From Arthrobacter cheniae (GTDB lineage: Bacteria; Actinomycetota; Actinomycetes; Actinomycetales; Micrococcaceae), in contig NZ_QZVT01000006.1 of NCBI RefSeq assembly GCF_003602275.1, positions 124,001-188,000 on the forward strand: DNA of 64,000 nt, in the 5' to 3' direction. A program made the position numbers and the translations under genes. The notes beneath the pieces were generated by a model, which saw only the letters and a program-made list of their open reading frames with translations, had not been told where the DNA came from and ran no database searches. Positions 36,486-45,651 of the stretch are shown piece after piece (positions within the stretch are counted from its first letter, which is position 1; every line of letters starts with the position of its first letter).

Positions 36486-36525
36486 AAGACGCCGGGACGG
36501 CTGAGTTCCCCCGTCCCGGCGTCTT
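36486..36525 (-). terminator. Intrinsic terminator/attenuator after system 2 binding protein
   Basis: A 15-bp perfect stem (AAGACGCCGGGACGG) with a 10-nt loop. On the minus strand it is followed by a T run (GTCTTTTTCTCT). It lies between the binding-protein gene and permease B. Confidence 0.85.
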
Positions 36526-36558
36526 CCTCCTACAGATGTACTCGTGCCAGCGGTCGAG

Positions 36559-38355
36559 CTACTGGACGACCTGCCAATCCCAGAAGTTCCACCAGACACC
36601 GGTCTGGTTCGGCATGTACTCGATGCCGCTGACATTGTCGCTGAAGGCGTCGACGCCAGGCACCTGGAACAGCGGCAGTCCGTACTTGGAATCCCAGATC
36701 AGCTTGTCGATCTGCACCTGCAGGGCATCCTGCTCGGCAGGATCCGTAGTGACGATCAACTCGTCCATCAGCTTGTCGGCTTCAGGGCTGGAGAAGCCGT
36801 TGAAGTTCGAGCCGTTGCCGGACTTGAAGATCTGCGGCACGCCGGATACGCCGACGCCCGAGTTGATCCAGCCGAAGATCGTGGCGTCGTAGGTGCCGTT
36901 GCCCAAGGCAGATCCCCAGTCCGAGGAACCGAGGCCGCCGTCGACGATCTTGAAGCCGGCCTGCGCCGCGGACTCCGCAATGAGCGTGTACGAGTTGAGG
37001 CGGTTCGGATTGTCCCGGTTGTACATGATTCGGACCTCGGGAGTCGCTCCATCGAGCAGCTCCTTGGCGCCTTCGATGTCGACCTCGGCGTAGGCTTCCG
37101 AGCCATTGGTCGACGCTGCCTCTTCATACGGCTCCTGGTCGGTCAGGAACAGCTGCGAGTCGAGAGGCTCTGCATCAGGGTTGATCTTCTTGGTGATGGT
37201 GTCGACGAGCTGCTGGCGCGGCACCGTCTTCATGAAGGCCTCGCGGACTGCCTCATCTTCGAACACGCCGCTGAAGTTGAGATCGAGGTGGTCGTAGGAC
37301 AGCTGGTTGCCCTGCTCGACCGTGACGCCCTCGAGCCCTTCGAGCTGCTCGACCGTATCGGCCGAGGCCTGCGGGGCGATGATGTCGACCTCGCCGTTCT
37401 GCAGTGCCTGGACCTGTGCGGGGGCCTCGCCGATGTAGCGGACGGTGATCTCGTCCACCTTCGGCTCCGGGCCCCAGTTGTAGTCCTCGTTGCGGGTCAG
37501 GGTCATCGACTGGTCCGGCGTGATGGCCGAGGCGACGAACGGACCGTTGGAGAGGAAGAGCGACGGATCCGTCGGCAGCGACTTGGTGTCGAAGCCGGTG
37601 TTCCAGAAGTCGGCGAGAGCCTGGACCTCGGGACGCTCTACCGGGCTCTCCGGGTCTCCCGCAGGTGTGGTCTGAATGAGCTCGATGAGTGCATCCTCGT
37701 CGGCAAGCCCACCCTTTTCCGCCAGCACGTGCGCCGGGGTGGAGATGCCACCCTCGGTCATCAAGCCGAACGCGACCTCGTAGTCCGCGAAGGGCTCCGA
37801 GTAGTTCAGGGTGATGGAGCGCCCGTCCTCGCCGATCTCGGGAAGTTCGGTGAGGGCGAGTCCCGCAGTGTCTCCCGCGTAGTCGAAGTAGGTGGCGCCG
37901 GAAACGACCTCACCTGCGTCATCCAGTTTCGAGTCGTTGAAGTACCCGGAGCCGATGGCCCAGGAGAGCAGCAGGTCTCCGCCGTCGACCGGTTCGCCAT
38001 CGGACCAGTTGACTCCCTCGTTGACCGTGTACTTCACGCTCAGGGGATCCTCGGAGAGGACCTCCATGCTGCCGAAGTCTTCGTTGGGGACGACCTCGAG
38101 ATCGTTGTTGATGTAGTTGAACCCGGAGTGGGTCGCGTAGGCGATCTTGCCGTTGATGTCCACATTGCCTTCGGAGCTGTTCGAGTTGAACGAGCTGAAA
38201 GCATTTACTTCTACGACGCGGATGTTTCCGCCCGTTGCTTCGCCCTCGGCGCTCTCCTCGGGAGTTTCAGTTCCCGTATTGGCAGCGCAGGCGCTCAATG
38301 CGAGTGCTGCCACGGCAGCGACCCCCAAAGCTTTGGAAGTACGTCCGAAACGCAT
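36559..38355 (-). CDS. Oligopeptide-binding lipoprotein (SBP family 5), system 2
   Basis: 598 residues. Lipobox LALSACAAN with C23 lipidated. A short Glu/Gly-rich linker precedes the binding lobes, which show the family 5 pattern (VKYTVNEGVNWSDGEPVDGG). It ends with VWWNFWDWQVVQ. GAGGAGG lies directly upstream of the ATG. It is the first gene of the system 2 transporter. Confidence 0.92.
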   Translation of the reverse strand: MRFGRTSKALGVAAVAALALSACAANTGTETPEESAEGEATGGNIRVVEVNAFSSFNSNSSEGNVDINGKIAYATHSGFNYINNDLEVVPNEDFGSMEVLSEDPLSVKYTVNEGVNWSDGEPVDGGDLLLSWAIGSGYFNDSKLDDAGEVVSGATYFDYAGDTAGLALTELPEIGEDGRSITLNYSEPFADYEVAFGLMTEGGISTPAHVLAEKGGLADEDALIELIQTTPAGDPESPVERPEVQALADFWNTGFDTKSLPTDPSLFLSNGPFVASAITPDQSMTLTRNEDYNWGPEPKVDEITVRYIGEAPAQVQALQNGEVDIIAPQASADTVEQLEGLEGVTVEQGNQLSYDHLDLNFSGVFEDEAVREAFMKTVPRQQLVDTITKKINPDAEPLDSQLFLTDQEPYEEAASTNGSEAYAEVDIEGAKELLDGATPEVRIMYNRDNPNRLNSYTLIAESAAQAGFKIVDGGLGSSDWGSALGNGTYDATIFGWINSGVGVSGVPQIFKSGNGSNFNGFSSPEADKLMDELIVTTDPAEQDALQVQIDKLIWDSKYGLPLFQVPGVDAFSDNVSGIEYMPNQTGVWWNFWDWQVVQ

Positions 38356-38769
38356 TCCGCCTCCTCTTTCTTAGTGTGATCCCAGCTTCACGCGGTGTTG
38401 CATGACAGCGGACACGCGACCCGAGAGGGTGACGCTACTCACGTGAGCAAAAGCCTAAGTGCACATTGTTACCAGCAGGTATCCATGTGGGTGGTCCCTA
38501 ACGGTTGTTATCGAGCTGCAACCAAATGGTTCCAGCCGACCGAGGCGCCGCCTCTCGATGCCGGGTCGGGTGCTGAACCTGTGGCGACGTCCAACGGGCT
38601 ACGCACAGGTACCCCTCTTTGCAACGCACGACGACGGCGATCCGCGTGGCTTGATCAGGCGCTCGACCCGGTGTTCTGCTTGACGGAACCACGCTTGCAC
38701 AGTGTCATCGGTGGCACCGCAGGTGCCCGTCCGGCAGGGCGCGGAGCGACATGACGCAGAAGGAGGAGC
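38356..38769. other. Divergent intergenic region, left edge of accessory segment
   Basis: 414 bp between the system 2 binding protein (minus) and a small gene (plus). No gene was seen. A 10-bp palindrome CTCACGTGAG at 38438-38447 lies about 85 bp upstream of the binding-protein start and could be an operator. No convincing promoter hexamers were found. Confidence 0.4.
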
Positions 38770-39084
38770 ATGGCCTGGTTGTTTGTCGACAAGCACGCGG
38801 CCGTCTGGGACGACGACGCCAATGTCCAGGCAGCGATCGGCGCGCTGAAGGCGCGGTTGGACCAGCATGCCGAGGTGCACCTGTCGATCCAGAGCAGGGG
38901 ACTCAAGGGTCCGGTCTTCGTCATCACGAGAGACACGGTGCTCAGTTCCCCCGAGCTGAACAACCGCTTCAACGCGGACCTGTTCGCCGAGCTCACGACA
39001 CCGACGGCGCGCAACAGCCCGACCATCCACTGGTTCTCCGACGGACGCGGGTTCGTCTCGGAGACGAACAGCCGGATGTGGTGA
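38770..39084 (+). CDS. Small conserved hypothetical protein
   Basis: 104 residues with a strong ribosome site (AAGGAGGAGC) before the ATG. The sequence is a soluble alpha/beta protein (MAWLFVDKHAAVWDDDANVQ, then KGPVFVITRDTVL), without membrane helix or cysteine. No family was recognised. The luciferase-like gene starts 51 nt downstream on the same strand, so the two may share a message. Confidence 0.6.
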   Translation: MAWLFVDKHAAVWDDDANVQAAIGALKARLDQHAEVHLSIQSRGLKGPVFVITRDTVLSSPELNNRFNADLFAELTTPTARNSPTIHWFSDGRGFVSETNSRMW

Positions 39085-39135
39085 CCGACGCATAGTGTGA
39101 GGATCAGCACTGCACCGCTTCCTCGAAGGAAACCC

Positions 39136-40194
39136 ATGCCCGACCCACAGCGTCCGCTACGCAAGCTCGGATTCCTCACCATCGGCCTGTTCGATCCGGC
39201 GGACCCGGCCGCGGGGCACGAATCGACCCTGCAGATCATCGAACTCGGCGAGCAGCTCGGATTCGACAGCGCCTGGCTGCGCCACCGCCACCTGCAGTTC
39301 GGAATCTCCTCTCCTATTGCGATGATGGCCGCTGCGAGCCAGCGAACGTCCCGGATCGAGATCGGAACCGCGGTCACCCCGCTGGGCTGGGAGAATCCCC
39401 TGCGCCTGGCCGAAGACCTGGCCACCGTCGATCTGCTCGCCGGCGGACGGATCAACCCCGGCCTCAGTGTGGGCGAACCGATGCACTACGACACCGTCAA
39501 GGACGAGCTGTATCCGAACTCTTCGGAGCTCGAAGACTTCAGCTACGCGCGCGTGGAGCGACTCGCCCGTCTGATCTCAGGGGAACCGCTCCGAGCACTG
39601 TCCGGCAGACAGGGTGTCGTCGAAGAATTCTCCAACCGTGTGGAGCCCCACTCCCCCGGGCTGCGTCAACGGCTGTGGTACGGGGCCGGCAGCAGGAAAT
39701 CCGCCATCTGGGCTGGGGCGAACGGCTTCAATCTGCTCTCCAGCAGTGTGATCTTTCCCGAGGACGATCAGGAACCGGTCTTCGACCGGATCCAGCAGGC
39801 ACAGATCCGCGCCTTCCGTGAGGCTGCCACCACGTCAGCCGGAACGCACGGACCAGGGCGGGTCTCGCAGGGCCTGGTGGTGATCCCGACCGATTCGGCA
39901 TCGGCGGACCAGCGGGAAAGGTACAGACGATACGTCGAGGAGCGCTTGCCCCGCACCAAGGCACCGCAGGGGCCACGAGGCATGCTGTTCGCCCCGGATC
40001 TCGTCGGCACCAGCGATGAGATCGCCGAGCAACTGCACGCGCACGCGGGGTTCCAGGAGGTCGACGAGGTGGCGTTCGCGCTGCCCTTCAGCTTCGACCA
40101 CGAGGACTACGTCCAGATCCTGACCGACATTGCCACCACCCTGGGTCCGGCCCTCGGATGGACCCCGGGTGGAACAGGGCACGACGTCGATTAG
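39136..40194 (+). CDS. Luciferase-like (LLM class) flavin-dependent oxidoreductase
   Basis: 352 residues. The ATG at 39136 has GAAGGA upstream, so it is preferred over a GTG 39 nt earlier. The TIM-barrel pattern of bacterial luciferase-like monooxygenases is clear: LGFLTIGLFDPAD, LGEQLGFDSAWLRHRH, IEIGTAVTPLGWENPLRLAE, GRINPGLSVG. FMN or F420 could be the cofactor. The substrate is unknown. Confidence 0.88.
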   Translation: MPDPQRPLRKLGFLTIGLFDPADPAAGHESTLQIIELGEQLGFDSAWLRHRHLQFGISSPIAMMAAASQRTSRIEIGTAVTPLGWENPLRLAEDLATVDLLAGGRINPGLSVGEPMHYDTVKDELYPNSSELEDFSYARVERLARLISGEPLRALSGRQGVVEEFSNRVEPHSPGLRQRLWYGAGSRKSAIWAGANGFNLLSSSVIFPEDDQEPVFDRIQQAQIRAFREAATTSAGTHGPGRVSQGLVVIPTDSASADQRERYRRYVEERLPRTKAPQGPRGMLFAPDLVGTSDEIAEQLHAHAGFQEVDEVAFALPFSFDHEDYVQILTDIATTLGPALGWTPGGTGHDVD

Positions 40195-40252
40195 GGCGTG
40201 TGCGTCAGGGCGGCCCGCTCCTCGGATACCACGGCCGGATTCACGGCCGGAT

Positions 40253-41599
40253 TCAGAGCGATGGGGCCGCGGCATACACGCGGACCCAATCCACTCGCAT
40301 CTCGCCGGCGCCGTTGGCAGTGCTGTTCGGGAACCAGTCCAGTTGTAGCGTCTGGTGCATCGAACCCGGGGGCTGGTGCGCGGGATCGGTGTCCTCGAAC
40401 CACTTCACCCCATCGATGTACCCCACGATTCCCTTCGGAGACCAGTCGACCGCGTAGTTGTGGAACTGGGAAACGTCCAGGGCCTTGAACGCCGACGTCT
40501 GCGAGTTCGAACACGCATAGTGATGGAAGAACTTGATGACGTTCCAATCACCGGTGGTCTCCGCGAAGTCGACTTCGCCGTCGCATGGCCAATTTCCACT
40601 GTCCGGCCACAGGATGGACACGAGGTGGTATTCATCGTCACCGGACCCGGCCGCACGGACTTCCCATCGCCCGTACTTCTGGTTTGCGAACTTCGCGCTG
40701 ATGCCGGCGGTCGTGCCGTCCGGAGTTCCCGTCATGACCATCTTGGAACCGTCCACGGTGACCTGCTGGGGACTCCGAATACCGTTGCCGGCGTGCCCGA
40801 CGCTGTTGTAGACAATCCACTTCGTGGCATCCGGCGCACCTGCGTAGTTGAACTCGTCGCCAGCTGTCCGTGTGCCCCAACCATGGACTACCGCCGCCTC
40901 GGTAGGTGTTCCCGTGCCAGAGGCGGTCGTCACGACCAGCCGGGGACGCAGGGCGGGATTCGAAGCTTCCTTCGACGTGAACCCGATCCACTTCTGCGCG
41001 TTGCTCTCCAGCTTGAAGTTCTGCTCGCCACCCGTGGCACTCACGCCCTTGGTGACATCCCATTCGACCCAGGAGTTGGCAGCGAACCCGCCGGCCTTCC
41101 CCAGCCACGCCCCGCGAACCGGAGCGTTGTTCCAGGTAACTCCCCCCTCGGTCCAGCCGCCGGACGTGGTGAACACATCCACGAACTGGGTGGACGTCGT
41201 GGATGTCTCCGAATACACCCGCAGTTTGGCCGAAACGACACGTTCTCCGGCGGGAACCCGGATATTGAAGCGTAGGAGTGCGTTCCGCCAGATGTTCGCA
41301 TGTCCCTCCGTGGACAGACGGATACTGGACCCGAAGTTGGTCGTCGCCCTGTCCGCCTGTACGTAGCTGTCCATGGTCAGCGAGACCGTCGCTGCGGCGC
41401 TTGCCGTTGTCGGAGTGATGAGTGCGAATCCGATCAGAAGGGTCGATGCAACGGCTACGCACTTACGCCAGAACGACATCCCTGATGCTCTGACAGCCGT
41501 CGGCCCAGGCACCGCAGGAGTTACCGGGCGGACGTGGAGCGACGCTTGTGCCGAAGAGGAGGGACTTATTGAACCAGCGGACGTAGCTTTCATATTCAT
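40253..41599 (-). CDS. Secreted GH16 family beta-glucanase with N-terminal DNRLRE (CBM96-type) module
   Basis: 448 residues. A 40-residue basic leader and a hydrophobic segment ending ASAAA (residue 70) form a long signal peptide. Residues 71-226 are a DNRLRE-type carbohydrate-binding module (DSYVQADRATTNFGSS, ALLRFNI, GVTWNNAP, RPRLVVTT). Residues 236-446 are a GH16 jelly roll with the catalytic EVDFAE (342-347): E342 nucleophile, D344, E347 acid/base. It probably cuts beta-1,3 or mixed beta-glucans outside the cell. An internal ATG at 41479 starts at the hydrophobic segment and is an alternative start. It converges with the oxidoreductase gene. Confidence 0.88.
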   Translation of the reverse strand: MNMKATSAGSISPSSSAQASLHVRPVTPAVPGPTAVRASGMSFWRKCVAVASTLLIGFALITPTTASAAATVSLTMDSYVQADRATTNFGSSIRLSTEGHANIWRNALLRFNIRVPAGERVVSAKLRVYSETSTTSTQFVDVFTTSGGWTEGGVTWNNAPVRGAWLGKAGGFAANSWVEWDVTKGVSATGGEQNFKLESNAQKWIGFTSKEASNPALRPRLVVTTASGTGTPTEAAVVHGWGTRTAGDEFNYAGAPDATKWIVYNSVGHAGNGIRSPQQVTVDGSKMVMTGTPDGTTAGISAKFANQKYGRWEVRAAGSGDDEYHLVSILWPDSGNWPCDGEVDFAETTGDWNVIKFFHHYACSNSQTSAFKALDVSQFHNYAVDWSPKGIVGYIDGVKWFEDTDPAHQPPGSMHQTLQLDWFPNSTANGAGEMRVDWVRVYAAAPSL

Positions 41600-41893
41600 C
41601 GCTGTTTCTCATGTGGAATTGGAATATTCAGCTCGGTCGAGAAGGTGTCGATCCAGAAACAACGACGGTCAAATGCAGGCTATTCCGCAGCGTAGACCAG
41701 CAGTGAAATAAGGCGCAACCAAAATATCTCCTCAATAACAAAGGCTTCAGGCAGTTCTGCGGAATCTGTGTGGACCGACACCCATAACTCCCGGTCGTCG
41801 GCGAAGCCCGCGCCGGTCGGACGTTGGTACCGGACCTCGCCGCTCGGCGGACGCTTGCGCGCTCGCACACGCACAGGGTGCAGAATCTAGAGC
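41600..41893. other. Divergent intergenic region GH16 / GH3
   Basis: 294 bp. It is A/T-rich near the GH16 start (41600-41760) and G/C-rich near the GH3 start. A -10-like CAGAAT at 41881-41886 ends 7 nt before the GH3 ATG. No gene was seen. The shared region suggests joint control of the two hydrolases. Confidence 0.45.
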
Positions 41894-44149
41894 ATGAAGA
41901 TGGCTGCAGGGCGTTGGGGATCGCCGGCGCAAGAGCCGGTATCGATGGGCACGGTGCCGACGGAGCGCAGCGCGTACGGCCAGGCCGTGCGGGCAGTCCG
42001 GGTGGGTGAACTCGACGCGGATGAGGCAGCGGAGCAACTGATCAACCTGATGACGGATGGGGAGATTCTCGGATTGCTCGACGGTGACTCCCCCGGGCTG
42101 CTGCTCCCGCTCATCCCGATACTGCTCGGTCGTCGGCCGTTCGTGGCAGGGGCAGTCTCGCGGCTCGGCATCCCAGGCATCCGGTTCAGCGATGGTGGCC
42201 GCGGCGTCGTGATCGGCGCCTCCACGGCCTTCCCTGTGACGATGGCACGGGCCGCGACCTGGGATCCGCTGCTGGAAGAACGGGTGGGGGTCGCGATCGG
42301 TCTCGAGACCAGGGCGCGTGGAGCGAACTACTCCGCCTCCGCCTGCGTGAACCTGCTTCGCCACCCGGCGTGGGGCCGGGCGCAGGAGTGCTACGGGGAG
42401 GATCCGGTGCTCACCGGCCGGATGGGCTCGGCCCTCACCCGGGGCGTCCGGGTGCACGTGATGGCGTGCGTGAAGCACTTCGCGCTCAACTCCATGGAGA
42501 ACGAGCGCTTCGAGGTCGACGTGTCGGTCGACGACCACCCCCTGCATGAGGTGTACCTGCCGCACTTCAAGGCCGTCGTGGACGCCGGCGCCGACTCCGT
42601 GATGAGTTCCTACAACCGGGTGCGGGGCGAGTACATGGACGTCAATCGCGCCCTCCTGACCGATGTGTTGCGGCATGAGTGGGGCTTCCCTGGGTTCGTG
42701 ACGAGCGACTGGGTATTCGGCACCCACGACGCGGTCGTCAGTTTGGAGGCCGGGATGGACGTGGAGATGCCGCTGCGGCTGCTGCGCGCCCGTGACCTGC
42801 CGGCCGCGCTGCGCAGCGGTGACCTCGCCCGCGCGACTGTGCTGCGGTCCGCGCACCGCGTCCTGCGCACGTGCGTGCTGCATGCCGCGACCCGGGAGGC
42901 GGCGAGCCCGACCCCCGCCCTCGTCGCCTCCCCGGCGCACCGGGCGCTCGCCCGTCAGGTCGCTGCGGAGTCGATCGTGCTGCTCAAGAACGAGACCGTC
43001 GGCGCAGCACCGCTTCTGCCATTGGCTTCCGCCACCCGGCATGTCGCGGTGATCGGACGGCTCGCGGCACTGGCGAACCTCGGCGATCATGGCTCGTCAC
43101 GCGTTCGGCCACCCGCAACGGTCTCGCCGTTACAGGGGCTGCGCGAAGCGCTTCCCCGGGTGCGGATCACGACCACCTCCGGGAGGAACGAGCGCGCCGC
43201 GGCGGCGCTCGCAGCCGCAGCGGAGACGGCGATCGTCGTCGTCGGCCTGGACCAGCACGACGAGGGCGAATCCGTGGTGACCGGCGGCGTCGACGTAGGC
43301 GTGCTCGGTCCGGCCTTCGGCGCAGGTCCCCTCCGTCGGTTGCTCATCGGTCTCGCTCACGTGGCGTCGCGTTTCGTCCGTGGAGGCGACCGCACCTCAC
43401 TCGACCTGCGCCCCGCCGATGTGCGCCTCATCCACGCGGTCGTCGCCGCGAACCCCCGGACCGTCGTCGTGCTGATCGGCGGCAGCGCGATCCTCATGGA
43501 GGCGTGGCGGGAGCGCGTGCCGGGGATCCTGGTCGCCTGGTACGGCGGTATGGAGGGCGGCCGCGCGCTCGCGAGCGTGCTGACCGGCAGTGCGGAGCCC
43601 GGCGGGCGGCTGCCCTTCGTGCTGCCGACGGACGCCGCGCATCTGCCACCGTTCGACCGCGCGGCGAAGTCGGTCGTCTACGACGACAGGTGGGGTCAAC
43701 GCCGGCTCGACGACGAGGGACACGCACCCGCGTTCCCATTCGGATTCGGTCTGGGCTACACAACCATCGAGCACCGGCTTCTCGACCACGGATTCGACGA
43801 CACGGGCGGCAACGCGGACGTGCTCGTAACGAACACCGGCGGCCGCGAAGGCTCGACCGTCATTCAGGTCTACGCCGCGGACGTGTCCGTCTCGAGGCCG
43901 GTGGCTCAGCTCCTGGGTTTCCGGAAGGTGACGCTACAGCCCGGCGAGGAGACGACAGTGCAGGTTCCCCTGGACGCGGGGCCCACCCTGCAGCGCGATC
44001 CGGCCACACGGCGCTGGTCCCCCCGCGCGGGCGACTGGGCCCTGCTCGCAGCCCAGCACAGCCCGGCCAGATGGGCAGACGCGGCCCGATTGCGGCGGCC
44101 GGTGGGACCGATCGACGAGGAAGGTGACACGGACGGTCGGCGGACCTGA
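41894..44149 (+). CDS. Glycoside hydrolase family 3 (beta-glucosidase type)
   Basis: 751 residues, no signal peptide, so probably cytoplasmic. The N-terminal (alpha/beta)8 domain has GIRFSDGGRG (95-104), KHFALNSMENERF (194-206) and the nucleophile D272 in FVTSDWVFG. The second alpha/beta domain follows (GMEGGRALASVLTGSAEPGG) and a C-terminal fibronectin III-like domain (STVIQVYAADVS, LQPGEETTVQVPL). The acid/base Glu usually lies in the second domain and could not be assigned. It is divergent from the secreted GH16 gene and could finish the breakdown of imported oligosaccharides. Two close ATGs (41894, 41900) are possible. Confidence 0.9.
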   Translation: MKMAAGRWGSPAQEPVSMGTVPTERSAYGQAVRAVRVGELDADEAAEQLINLMTDGEILGLLDGDSPGLLLPLIPILLGRRPFVAGAVSRLGIPGIRFSDGGRGVVIGASTAFPVTMARAATWDPLLEERVGVAIGLETRARGANYSASACVNLLRHPAWGRAQECYGEDPVLTGRMGSALTRGVRVHVMACVKHFALNSMENERFEVDVSVDDHPLHEVYLPHFKAVVDAGADSVMSSYNRVRGEYMDVNRALLTDVLRHEWGFPGFVTSDWVFGTHDAVVSLEAGMDVEMPLRLLRARDLPAALRSGDLARATVLRSAHRVLRTCVLHAATREAASPTPALVASPAHRALARQVAAESIVLLKNETVGAAPLLPLASATRHVAVIGRLAALANLGDHGSSRVRPPATVSPLQGLREALPRVRITTTSGRNERAAAALAAAAETAIVVVGLDQHDEGESVVTGGVDVGVLGPAFGAGPLRRLLIGLAHVASRFVRGGDRTSLDLRPADVRLIHAVVAANPRTVVVLIGGSAILMEAWRERVPGILVAWYGGMEGGRALASVLTGSAEPGGRLPFVLPTDAAHLPPFDRAAKSVVYDDRWGQRRLDDEGHAPAFPFGFGLGYTTIEHRLLDHGFDDTGGNADVLVTNTGGREGSTVIQVYAADVSVSRPVAQLLGFRKVTLQPGEETTVQVPLDAGPTLQRDPATRRWSPRAGDWALLAAQHSPARWADAARLRRPVGPIDEEGDTDGRRT

Positions 44150-44175
44150 GGTTGATAGGGGACGCGTCCCGTCGG

Positions 44176-45639
44176 TCACCCGGTGACGACGTGAGGGGGT
44201 GCCGAAAGCCCTTCGACGCGGACGGGCAGCGCATCGTCACCCCGCAGCATGGCGCGCAGCAACCGCCGCGCCTCCCACCGGAGCGACACGGGCGCCTGGC
44301 CGCGCCGAAGCACCAGCTCCCCGTCCGGCGTCCCGTACCGATTCTGGAGTTCGCCGACCTCCTCGGCCTGCAGCACTGCGACGGTGCTACCCGCAGCCGA
44401 GTCGACCAGGCGGACCAAGGAGGAGGGTCCCTTCAGATCGGACGCGACGAGGCGCTGCTCGCTCGCACCGAGAATGGTCTTCTGCGCCGCGCGGGTCACG
44501 ACAAGCGGACGCGACGGCCCCTCCAGTAGGCCGGTGAGCACGTCCGCCGCGGCGTCAGGGCGGCCTGTCCTCCTAGCCGCTGCCTGCATCCGCTGCAGAC
44601 GGCCCGGCTCGCGCAGCACCTGATCGATCTTCCAGCCGATCGTCGCGGCGGTATTGCAGCGGACGGCTGCCCCCTGCTCCATCAGGTAGTCGCCATTGCG
44701 AACCTCCTGCCCCGGAATGGGATTCACCAGCACCATGGGCAGCCCTGCAGCCATGCACTCCGACGCCGACAGCCCGCCCGGCTTGCCCACGAACAAGTCG
44801 GCGCAGCGCAGCAACTGCGGCATCTCCGCCGTGAAGCCGAGCACGCTGTAACGGTCGCCAGCGGGTGCCACCAGCCGCTCCATGCGTTGCCGCAGCACAT
44901 CGTTGCGTCCGCACACGACCGTGGCCGTGAACGGCGAGCGCATGTGCATCGTCTGCCGCACCACCGAGACCGCATAGTCACCACCGGATGCGCCCGCCGA
45001 GATCAGCAGCATCGGGGGCTCGCCGGCATTGCGCGACGGTGCAGCATCAAGCTGCTCTGCGATCGGGATGCCCGTGGCCGCGACTCGATCGGGAGGAAGG
45101 CCGAGCGCCATCAGCTCCACTCTTGCCTCCTCCCTGGCCACGAAGAGCGCGTGGAACACGCCCGGAAGCCACAGCCCCTGGAAGTCGTAATCCGTGGTCA
45201 CGACAGCGGTCCTCGCGTCGATTACGCCACGAAGGAGCAGCGACGCCACCAGCTGTGCCGGCAGGAAGTGCGTGCACACGATCGAGGTCGGGCGGAACTG
45301 CCTGATCGCAGCGATGACCGGAAGAGCGTTCACCCGTGTCCAGGGGTCGATCGGGCCGCGGCGCCGGAACGGTGGGTCGCTGAGGTCATACCCCCACTCG
45401 ACCAGCCAGGGCGCACCCTCGACCAGGACGAAGTAACCCTTCCCCAGCAGTGCACGGTAGAGCACGCTACTCACCTGCAGCACGTCCAGAACCTGCACCT
45501 CGGCGACGTCGTCGCGCTCGGCGCACGCCTGCTGGACCGCCGCCGCAGCACTGTTGTGCCCCGATCCCACCCCTGCGGACAGGATCAGTACGCGCTCCCC
45601 GCCAGCGGTGCCGGGGCCTCGTGCCGACGTCTTGCGCAT
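44176..45639 (-). CDS. MGDG synthase-like glycosyltransferase (GT28) with C-terminal extension
   Basis: 487 residues. VLILSAGVGSGHNSAA (17-32) is the N-terminal motif of diacylglycerol glycosyltransferases (MGD/UgtP). The C-terminal GT28 lobe has LLISAGASGG, GFTAEMPQLLRCADLFVGKPGG and AGLPMVLVNPIPGQE. Residues 375-487 are an extension beyond the usual glycosyltransferase end with no recognised fold. The enzyme likely transfers a sugar to diacylglycerol or another membrane lipid. It converges with GH3. The promoter is of the leaderless type (TAGCCT). Confidence 0.82.
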   Translation of the reverse strand: MRKTSARGPGTAGGERVLILSAGVGSGHNSAAAAVQQACAERDDVAEVQVLDVLQVSSVLYRALLGKGYFVLVEGAPWLVEWGYDLSDPPFRRRGPIDPWTRVNALPVIAAIRQFRPTSIVCTHFLPAQLVASLLLRGVIDARTAVVTTDYDFQGLWLPGVFHALFVAREEARVELMALGLPPDRVAATGIPIAEQLDAAPSRNAGEPPMLLISAGASGGDYAVSVVRQTMHMRSPFTATVVCGRNDVLRQRMERLVAPAGDRYSVLGFTAEMPQLLRCADLFVGKPGGLSASECMAAGLPMVLVNPIPGQEVRNGDYLMEQGAAVRCNTAATIGWKIDQVLREPGRLQRMQAAARRTGRPDAAADVLTGLLEGPSRPLVVTRAAQKTILGASEQRLVASDLKGPSSLVRLVDSAAGSTVAVLQAEEVGELQNRYGTPDGELVLRRGQAPVSLRWEARRLLRAMLRGDDALPVRVEGLSAPPHVVTG

Positions 45640-45645
45640 GATGAG

Positions 45646-45651
45646 AGGCTA
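45646..45651 (-). promoter_or_regulatory. -10 hexamer TAGCCT for GT28 gene, leaderless start
   Basis: The minus-strand TAGCCT ends 6 nt before the ATG at 45639; there is no Shine-Dalgarno sequence. Confidence 0.6.

Noticed and set aside
38438-38447. CTCACGTGAG palindrome upstream of the system 2 binding protein
   Set aside because: A single 10-bp palindrome is expected by chance in 64 kb; it is noted in the intergenic entry but not claimed as an operator.
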